From the NCBI GenBank assembly GCA_964019155.1, contig OZ025241.1, forward strand, positions 59,534,717 to 59,598,716: a DNA stretch of 64,000 nt, in the 5' to 3' direction. The notes beneath the pieces were generated by a model that was not told the origin of the DNA, searched no databases, and worked only from the letters and a program-made list of their open reading frames with translations. Position numbers and translations under genes: made by a program. This stretch comes from Osedax fenrisi. Lineage: Eukaryota; Annelida; Polychaeta; Sabellida; Siboglinidae. Within the stretch, counting starts at the first letter, position 1. Each line of letters starts with the position of its first letter. Shown here piece after piece: positions 60,921-64,000 of this stretch.

Positions 60921-61483
60921 ATATTATATATTTATATAGCGTTGGAACATAAAATATATTAACAATAATGTATATAAATTATAATTAATATATATATATA
61001 TAATGTTGTATATATATATATATTTGTTTACCTTTGTTTACCTTATATATCTTTTTTTACCTATCCTATAGCATTTGGATGCCGTAGGGGCGCAGTAGAT
61101 TTCGTCACAATTTGTTTCCATCCCTATCTATTTTCGGCAGCTCTCATCGCATTATTTATAACAAGACCAGTCCATATATATATATATTATATAAATATTA
61201 TATTACATTTATTATTTAAATACTATGCATATTATAATAGTTAAAACTTATTTCTATATCGCGAGGCTTTAAACTACTCCAGCCGACTGCAGCCGAATCT
61301 AACACCCCGTCCCTTTTCTAACATCACCCCCTCTCCCCCTAAAGGACCGCTGTTCGCGCTACCCTCATACTGATACCCCTGTTGGGCTCTTACTTCATCC
61401 CCGTGATCTACATACCCGACGACAGCTCCCCATTGTTCGGCTACTACAATAGACTGGCGGCAGCCTTCCTCATCTCCTTCCAG
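36123..61483 (+). CDS. Class B1 GPCR, calcitonin/CGRP/DH31-receptor type (gene span, 11 exons seen, incomplete)
   Basis: Span of a secretin-family receptor that in animals binds calcitonin-type peptides and couples to G proteins at the plasma membrane. Exons: ?-36204, 37003-37116, 39281-39435, 40470-40561, 47712-47838, 50839-50911, 55166-55246, 56892-56955, 57504-57570, 59444-59529, 61345-61483. Phases match at every junction (1,1,0,2,0,1,1,2,0,2; exit 0). All six hormone-domain cysteines are present (TEC, LYC, GCW, SCP, RIC, SSC), plus WDGW, DGTWFVHPLSNRPWSNY, CDRIRIHQNLF, FWMLCEG, FIGW, LLNTGFLCNIVRVL, ATLILIPLLG and a terminal SFQ. The GTWFxHPxSNRxWxNYxxC pattern is that of calcitonin/CGRP receptors. 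Missing: signal-peptide exon, TM7 and C-tail exons. Every donor is GTTAG. Subtype is inferred from remembered family sequences. Confidence 0.93.
36205..37002 (+). other. Intron 1 (798 bp)
   Basis: Donor GTTAGT, acceptor GTTACAG. Holds E-boxes at 36236 and 36277, a (TA)n-(TG)n tract at 36438-36505, and a 17 bp x 3 tandem repeat directly at the acceptor. No other coding material seen. Confidence 0.85.
36950..37000 (+). repeat. 17 bp x 3 tandem repeat at the exon 2 acceptor
   Basis: GATGACGTCATACCGCT, GATGACGCAATAACGCC and GATGACGCAATCGTTAC run in exact 17 bp register and the last unit abuts the AG at 37001-37002. Each unit has a TGACGYMA (CRE/ATF-like) core. The region where a branch point and pyrimidine tract would be expected is therefore repeat DNA. 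Confidence 0.9.
37003..37116 (+). CDS. GPCR exon 2: hormone domain core with WDGW
   Basis: After a split codon it reads HLYCEAIWDGWGCWNFTKAG, then TKAFISCPTHKIGFSHF, and ends in phase 1 at TTTT|GTTAGC. It supplies cysteines 2, 3 and 4 of the hormone-receptor domain, the conserved W-D-G-W, the C-W pair and an NFT sequon. Entry phase 1 fits exon 1. The stretch after SCP lacks the usual YFxxFDP, which is unusual for calcitonin-type receptors. Confidence 0.92.
37117..39280 (+). other. Intron 2 (2,164 bp)
   Basis: Donor GTTAGC, acceptor ACGCACAG. AT-rich, with the AACTAAAGGG repeat (37880-38115), an (ATC)n run near 38483-38520 and (TA)n tracts at 37400-37423 and 39017-39064. One E-box at 38221. 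No coding signal. Confidence 0.85.
38016..38115. repeat. 25 bp minisatellite with ACTAAAGGGTTTT, 4 copies
   Basis: Units start at 38016, 38041, 38066 and 38091 (25 bp period). The same word occurs in inverted form (ACCCTTTAGT-like) twice between 37880 and 37955. Confidence 0.88.
39281..39435 (+). CDS. GPCR exon 3: end of hormone domain
   Basis: Two bases plus 51 codons: LVDHSTNREPPIVTVV, KASRICMPDGTWFVHPLSN, RPWSNYSSCIHQEELQ, exiting in phase 0 at CTACAG|GTTAGG. It carries cysteines 5 and 6 and an NYS sequon. The DGTWFxHPxSNRxWxNYxxC block is the clearest calcitonin/CGRP-receptor-type signature. A nearer AG at 39305 would give phase 2 and not fit exon 2, so the acceptor at 39280 was chosen. 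The segment before KASRIC is longer than usual. Confidence 0.92.
39436..40469 (+). other. Intron 3 (1,034 bp)
   Basis: Donor GTTAGG, acceptor ACGCATGACAG. Contains (TA)n at 39497-39532, six E-boxes between 39768 and 40303, an (AGTGCT)n run at 39978-40008 and a (TA)n tract at 40317-40371. Confidence 0.88.
39768..39889. promoter_or_regulatory. CACGTG cluster 3, inside intron 3
   Basis: Five CACGTG boxes (39768, 39812, 39828, 39860, 39884), three of them as TCACGTGR, in a CpG-rich patch with TTACGTAA and CTCGCGAGAT-type words. A candidate intronic regulatory element, by inference only. Confidence 0.45.
40470..40561 (+). CDS. GPCR exon 4: transmembrane helix 1
   Basis: 30 codons plus two bases: DEYVIGYTHIIGYAV, then SVLFSLLALFIFTYF and a split Arg. 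It enters in phase 0 from CATGACAG and leaves in phase 2 at TTCCG|GTTAGT. The hydrophobic stretch and the helix-end YFR are those of class B TM1; the next exon restores RQLKCDRIRIH. Longer ORFs reading past the donor are spurious. Confidence 0.93.
42340..43605 (-). pseudogene. CR1/L2-like LINE reverse transcriptase fragment, antisense in intron 4
   Basis: Minus-strand order: MERIVAKLTSYLISHKIPH, STETALAKISSDILTNL, LLDLSSAFDTIDH (43337-43603), a gap, then SVLGPILFNIYII and YADYIQLYV (42959-43246), and at 42350-42540 the C-terminal block RSTNTFLLQLPPKHNLHSTR...WSISVPYSWNTLP. This is the CR1/L2 RT layout. The catalytic YADD reads YADY, and frames are broken, so it is inactive. Confidence 0.88.
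44813..44957 (+). pseudogene. C-terminal tail of a second LINE RT, sense in intron 4
   Basis: Reads RTDRKAICLSNTGPMLWSRL, PQQIRDITKLNNFKTIFKS, then a stop. The GPxLWxxLPxxIRxxxxLxxFKxxxK pattern is the usual C-terminus of CR1/Jockey-type RTs. An AT-rich stretch to about 45370 may be its 3' UTR. Confidence 0.78.
46582..46676. repeat. (TTG)n microsatellite, imperfect
   Basis: Runs of TTG with TTT and ATG interruptions; ORFs over it (polyL, polyN) are artefacts. Confidence 0.93.
47463..47691 (+). repeat. (CTC)n microsatellite, 229 bp, directly upstream of the exon 5 acceptor
   Basis: Pure pyrimidine on the transcribed sense except for two G substitutions (about 47491 and 47681). It ends 20 nt before exon 5, so it occupies the polypyrimidine-tract position. 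PolyP, polyE and polyG reading frames over it are artefacts. Confidence 0.97.
47712..47838 (+). CDS. GPCR exon 5: TM2 with IH motif
   Basis: One base completing Arg plus 42 codons: QLKCDRIRIHQNLF, TAYIMSGSVWIIYYLC, VVFDAEVMYSNP, leaving in phase 0 at AATCCG|GTTAGC. LxCxRxxIHxNLF is the class B TM2 signature, and exit after NP matches the CALCRL exon boundary as I remember it. Confidence 0.95.
47839..50838 (+). other. Intron 5 (3,000 bp)
   Basis: Donor GTTAGC, acceptor ACGCAACAG. Contains poly(G) runs at 48047-48058 and 48093-48103, (TA)n at 48680-48707 and 50397-50438, a pyrimidine-rich stretch at 49230-49535 and a 20 bp (GA)n at 49641-49662. The ORF at 50152-50337 is not supported as an exon. 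Confidence 0.85.
49230..49535 (+). repeat. Degenerate (CT)-rich tract, about 300 bp
   Basis: Strand-asymmetric C/T-rich DNA with recurring words CTCTAACTCTCCTCTA, CACCCTCA and CTCCAACT, suggesting an old diverged minisatellite. The short purine run (GAGAGATAGAGAGAGA) at 49641-49662 could pair with it. Confidence 0.8.
50839..50911 (+). CDS. GPCR exon 6: TM3
   Basis: 24 codons plus one base: IWCQLLYVLSQFLTCSIYFW then MLCE and split Gly, leaving at GCGAAG|GTTAGT in phase 1. The Cys after W is the TM3 cysteine that pairs with extracellular loop 2 (CW in exon 9), and YFWMLCEG carries the conserved TM3 glutamate. Matches GCNYFWMLCEG of CALCRL closely. Confidence 0.95.
50912..55165 (+). other. Intron 6 (4,254 bp)
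   Basis: Donor GTTAGT, acceptor CACGCAG. Mostly AT-rich, no mobile element recognised. Short TA tracts at 50943 and 51129; a GC-richer patch at 52020-52160; (AATA)n-like runs near 52945-53030. A CpG-rich zone (55000-55165) directly precedes exon 7 and contains CACGTG, GCGCATGCGT and TGACGTCA. Confidence 0.85.
55166..55246 (+). CDS. GPCR exon 7: end of TM3, intracellular loop 2, start of TM4
   Basis: Two bases completing Gly, then FYLHTVVVFAFTNGRTLYRC and CVFIGW, plus one base, leaving at GGATGGG|GTTAGA in phase 1. YLHT and GW are class B landmarks. ORFs on either strand spanning this region are shadows. Confidence 0.94.
55247..56891 (+). other. Intron 7 (1,645 bp)
   Basis: Donor GTTAGA, acceptor TTTGCAG. 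Has (TA)n-(TG)n at 55297-55390, ACACCC repeats at 55525-55575, E-boxes at 55280 and 55583, a SINE remnant at 56130-56292 and (TA)n at 56798-56829. Confidence 0.88.
56130..56292 (-). mobile_element. tRNA-derived SINE, 5' half (copy 5)
   Basis: The complement reads a head with A-box-like TTAGTTCAACATGCTAAGGT and a perfect B box GGTTCAAATCC (complement of 56226-56236). The shared TATAATTGTGTATACATATG and GGCTTTCG body words follow. The 3' half is missing. Confidence 0.75.
56892..56955 (+). CDS. GPCR exon 8: TM4
   Basis: Two bases completing a codon, 20 codons FPLIIVANYAIIRYNYSDIS and two bases, leaving at TCAAT|GTTAGT in phase 2. FPLI matches the TM4 of CALCRL (GWGFPLI). The split codon with exon 7 gives Val where class B receptors usually have the Gly of GWG; this is either a real substitution or a sign that the true junction differs. 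Confidence 0.9.
56956..57503 (+). other. Intron 8 (548 bp)
   Basis: Shortest intron. Contains the left end of a hAT-like element at 56991 and a (TA)n tract (57412-57480) that ends about 23 nt before the acceptor ATAATTTAG. Confidence 0.88.
56991..57130 (+). mobile_element. hAT-like left terminus, fragment
   Basis: TAGTGATGTAAATGAACTCC resembles the terminus of family X (TAGTGATGTAAATGATAC), but subterminal repeats are built on TTCGAAC words (AGTTCGAACGAG, ATCGAACAGTATCGAAC). No right end found within the intron. Confidence 0.55.
57504..57570 (+). CDS. GPCR exon 9: extracellular loop 2 and TM5 start
   Basis: One base completing Ile, then CWNIEGLVVEWFIMGP and IIFTLL, leaving in phase 0 at TTATTA|GTTAGT. 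The CW pair is the conserved loop-2 cysteine and tryptophan. GPIIFTLL aligns gap-free to the GPICAALL of CALCRL (from memory). A separate small exon here is also the PTH-receptor arrangement. Confidence 0.93.
57571..59443 (+). other. Intron 9 (1,873 bp)
   Basis: Donor GTTAGT, acceptor CTTCAG. AT-rich; (TA)n at 58280-58300, 58466-58508, 58612-58638 and 58934-58963; a full SINE copy at 58641-58920. Confidence 0.88.
58641..58920 (+). mobile_element. tRNA-derived SINE (copy 6)
   Basis: Head CTGCATGTGTGGCTCAGGTG, body TTAGAAGTGATATTATATAA, GAGCGGCTTCGAAGGGACAT, GAGCCATATGATTATAA, end GGATGGGATGAAAGGACTCT and an A-rich tail. It is flanked on both sides by (TA)n tracts, suggesting insertion into a TA microsatellite. 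Confidence 0.93.
59444..59529 (+). CDS. GPCR exon 10: TM5 and intracellular loop 3
   Basis: 28 codons plus two bases: LNTGFLCNIVRVLMSKLR, AVNSPSTQKM and a split Lys, leaving at ATGAA|GTTAGT in phase 2. NIVRVLxxKLR is the class B TM5/loop 3 signature. A (CA)n tract begins about 6 nt after the donor (59535-59607). Confidence 0.95.
59530..61344 (+). other. Intron 10 (1,815 bp)
   Basis: Donor GTTAGT followed at once by a (CA)n microsatellite; acceptor CCCCCTAAAG, the only one besides exon 5 with a strong pyrimidine tract. The rest is AT-rich with an (ATT)n run at 60895-60920 and one E-box at 60021. No element recognised. Confidence 0.87.
61345..61483 (+). CDS. GPCR exon 11: TM6 to start of TM7
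   Basis: One base completing Lys, then TAVRATLILIPLLGSYFIP, VIYIPDDSSPLFGYYNRL, AAAFLISFQ, leaving in phase 0 at TTCCAG|GTTAGT. (K)xAVRATLILxPLLG is the class B TM6 motif and SFQ is the known exon end before the TM7 GFxVS block. 139 bases: 1 + 46 codons. Confidence 0.96.
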
Positions 61484-61959
61484 GTTAGTCGCACACTAAA
61501 TACATACGTATAGGTATACTATAGTTACTATAGTACAATGTGTAGTGTAGTATACCAGTACAATGGGTTAACATGCATGTTATGAATTAGATTATATATA
61601 AATGGTATATATTAAATACACGTTACATGTATTTAGAGGTTATTCTAGTCTACATACATTTATAATTAAAACAAATTTATTTATAAAAATGGTAACATTA
61701 TTAATAATATATATATTTATATTAATGATCAGCGAAATTCTCATATAAATACAAACTATTTATACTAATAAATATATAATTATTTAAATCAAATAGTCAA
61801 ATAATGATAACTCACTGTACGCATAATCTTTAAAATATACAGTGTACGCATAATATTAACAATTATAATATTTTTATAAATAATTATAATTATTACAATT
61901 ATATTATTTTTAGTTATTTAATTTAATTTAATACATTTTATGTGGTGTATTATTAGTAT

Positions 61960-62019
<60 letters not shown>

Positions 62020-62059
62020 ATACCCATACCCACACCCACACACACACACACATACACAA

Positions 62060-62096
<37 letters not shown>

Positions 62097-62290
62097 TACC
62101 GATACACTAGTACAAGGTAATTCTATATTTAATATATAGAACACATATCAATAAATAATATTAATATATGAGTACAACTTTAGTAATGTATACAATTAAA
62201 CTATTAATACATTCACAAAATATACACATACATAAATACTAATATATACACACACAATCATATACATATAAACATAGTAAGTAGGGTAAG
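61484..62290. other. Intron 11 start, no further exon seen
   Basis: Begins GTTAGT. AT-rich, with a (CA)n-(TA)n tract at 61963-62093. I searched for a TM7 exon (G-F/L-x-V-S...C...N-x-E-V) from here to 64000 and found none. Confidence 0.75.
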
Positions 62291-62319
62291 AAGCATTAAT
62301 CAAATCGTAAACTTAGCAA

Positions 62320-62560
62320 CAATGTTTCAAGCGAGCGAGCGAGGGGTTGGGGAGGGGTATCGTAACCTATTTCATCAGCGCGGCGGCGACGTTTACGACC
62401 CCTTTGCGCAGGCGCGCGCTCGGCAGCAATCGTTTGCGCATGATTTAAGAGGTATTCTGCCGCTACCGCCGGGAAGGAGGTCAACCCCCTCGCGCGGGTA
62501 ATAAACGACGACCCGCGGTACCCGTTCAGAATGCTTCCTTCCGGTTGAATTGTAGGTCCA
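62320..62560. promoter_or_regulatory. CpG-rich island with small ORFs on both strands
   Basis: The GC-richest patch of the right end, with GCGCAGGCGCGCGC and several CGCGCGG words. A 59-codon plus-strand ORF (MFQASERGVGEGYRN...) and a 99-codon minus-strand ORF (with RGRKRRRR) overlap here. Neither resembles a known protein to me, and both may be by-products of the GC content. Possible promoter of another gene or an exon; undecided. Confidence 0.35.
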
Positions 62561-62735
62561 ACCATGGTTGTAGTAGCGGTATAGTGGCTGACCAAAGTAG
62601 TAGTATACTACGCTAATACTATAGTTTACTATATAGTCCACTATAGTAATATATTACTAATACTATCCTATAGGATAGTGAGCCACGATACCTCTATAAT
62701 ATACTCTTGTAGTATTGTAGATGACCCAAGTAACC

Positions 62736-62834
62736 CACGTGATCACGTATACTGTATCAGTTATCCAGGATATAGTCCAGTAGAGTAGAGAGAGGTATTC
62801 ACTTCAGTACCACGTGTAGAGTATGTACCACGTG
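62736..62834. promoter_or_regulatory. CACGTG cluster 4
   Basis: Three E-boxes (62736, 62811, 62829) within 100 bp, each as a CCACGTG variant. Function unknown. Confidence 0.4.
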
Positions 62835-63099
62835 ATTGCCACGCATGCAGTGGGCGATAATACGTATTGTTTACATCGCCAGCGCACCGACATTTAGCTT
62901 CTTTGTATCTCGCACCCGTGTTATCCAGTAGCATTTCGCTAGTTATGGGATATGGTACAACATTACATTTAGGAATACAATGCACCTATTGTTGTAAAGT
63001 AAGGCAGTGCATATATTAAAATATGTACAAACACATACGTTTCCAGTGGACGCTGTGCTGAGAACCAGTAATAGGGTATACTTTTTGATATACATCGGG

Positions 63100-64000
63100 G
63101 AAAGTAACCGAATACGGACAGTGCCCGAATACGGACACTCTCGGTATCTTAGAAACCATAAATCCTACAAAAAAATGTTTATTAATAAAATAGTCATAAT
63201 TATATAAAAGGTCTAAAAAAGTATTTTTTATTTTATTATTATTCAAAATATTGCTGATATATCCAATAAACTGATTTTTTTATTACGTTTTTAAATTTAA
63301 GAAAAAAAATGTCAACTTAAAACCTTTTCAAGAATATACAAATGTATAGATATAAAATATAAAATTATATTATTAAAAAATAAAGCATTCTAAAATTATA
63401 TATATATAATTTATATATTTGTTATAAAATATTCATTAAGTTATAAGCATATATCTAGAGGTCATATAAGTTCCTAATACGGACACTCTAGATGTCTTAA
63501 TACGGACACCCTATAACAAATCAGCGCGCATCGTATGAACTATTCTTATATTCATAAAAATCTTTTTAAAAAGTTATAATATTAATATCACCAATTAAGA
63601 TAAATTTAAACAATGTATTATTTAGATACTTAAATTGTATTATTAATTAAAAAATAATAAAAATAAATAAATTATTAACTAATTAAATTAGAATAAATTG
63701 TTCAAAAATTAATTATAAATAATGTAATTGTAGTTTGTCTGATTGATTCATCAATAATATATAGTTTACCTAGTGGTATATGGGTGTCCGTATTATAACA
63801 CAGGGTGTCCGTATTCGGACATGGGTACCCTGTATTCGGTAATACGGATACCCCGTTATCTATGGAATTAAAAGATTAAATACAATTTTAAAATCACAAT
63901 AATATCTATAATCATAAAATATCAATATATTGTAATTTTTGAATACAAATAATGAGTCATACAATGTTAAGACCATTTATTGTTAAAGTGTCCGTATTAG
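63100..64000. repeat. Repeat with ATACGGACA in both orientations, runs off the right edge
   Basis: ATACGGACA at 63112, 63130, 63477 and 63500 and its complement TGTCCGTAT at 63785, 63806 and 63989, with CGAATACGGACA and CTGTATTCGGTAATACGGAT variants. AT-rich text separates them. Clusters facing each other suggest terminal or subterminal repeats of a DNA element, but no boundary or target duplication can be read inside the window. Confidence 0.5.

Noticed and set aside
62296..62595. 99-residue minus-strand ORF with an Arg/Lys run
   Set aside because: Lies in a CpG island where long ORFs arise by chance on both strands; not confirmable without transcripts.

Overview
The window is nuclear DNA of an animal, most likely an invertebrate bilaterian (inference). 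Evidence: one multi-exon class B1 (secretin-type) GPCR gene with phase-consistent exons, intron-bearing DNA-transposon genes, tRNA-derived SINEs, non-LTR retrotransposons, and a very AT-rich background packed with (TA)n and (CA)n microsatellites. Most long ORFs here are translated microsatellites and not genes.

Layout. 1-745: the first coding exon of an unrecognised minus-strand gene that runs off the left edge. A ~300 bp (TAC)n tract starts at its splice donor and a 6 x 20 bp minisatellite lies just upstream of its ATG. 745-16.7 kb: decayed mobile elements: an endonuclease/RT LINE (RTE/BovB-like), a CR1-like RT fragment, a broken multicopy-family gene with a 70 bp intron, a hAT-like non-autonomous element, and a hAT transposase pseudogene of the ZMYM1-like type. 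16.7-35 kb: intergenic DNA with SINE copies, hAT MITEs with 8 bp target-site duplications (one nested in another), a Tc/mariner-pogo-like element, perfect palindromes, minisatellites and clusters of the E-box CACGTG.

36.1-61.5 kb (+): eleven exons of a calcitonin/CGRP/DH31-type receptor, covering all six hormone-domain cysteines and TM1 to TM6, up to the end of the exon whose last residues are SFQ. Splice phases agree at all ten junctions. The TM7 and C-tail exons are not in the window as far as I can see, and a signal-peptide exon was not found. Introns range from 548 bp to about 7.1 kb and hold LINE and SINE relics and microsatellites. The last 2.5 kb hold a CpG-rich patch and the start of a repeat carrying ATACGGACA motifs in both orientations.

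Most notable signals: all 11 donors of the GPCR gene read GTTAG, while donors in the transposon genes and the left-edge gene read GTA; six of its ten acceptors have ACGCA within 15 nt of the exon; simple repeats sit directly at several splice sites; and CACGTG occurs about 53 times by my hand count, roughly ten times the expectation for this composition.
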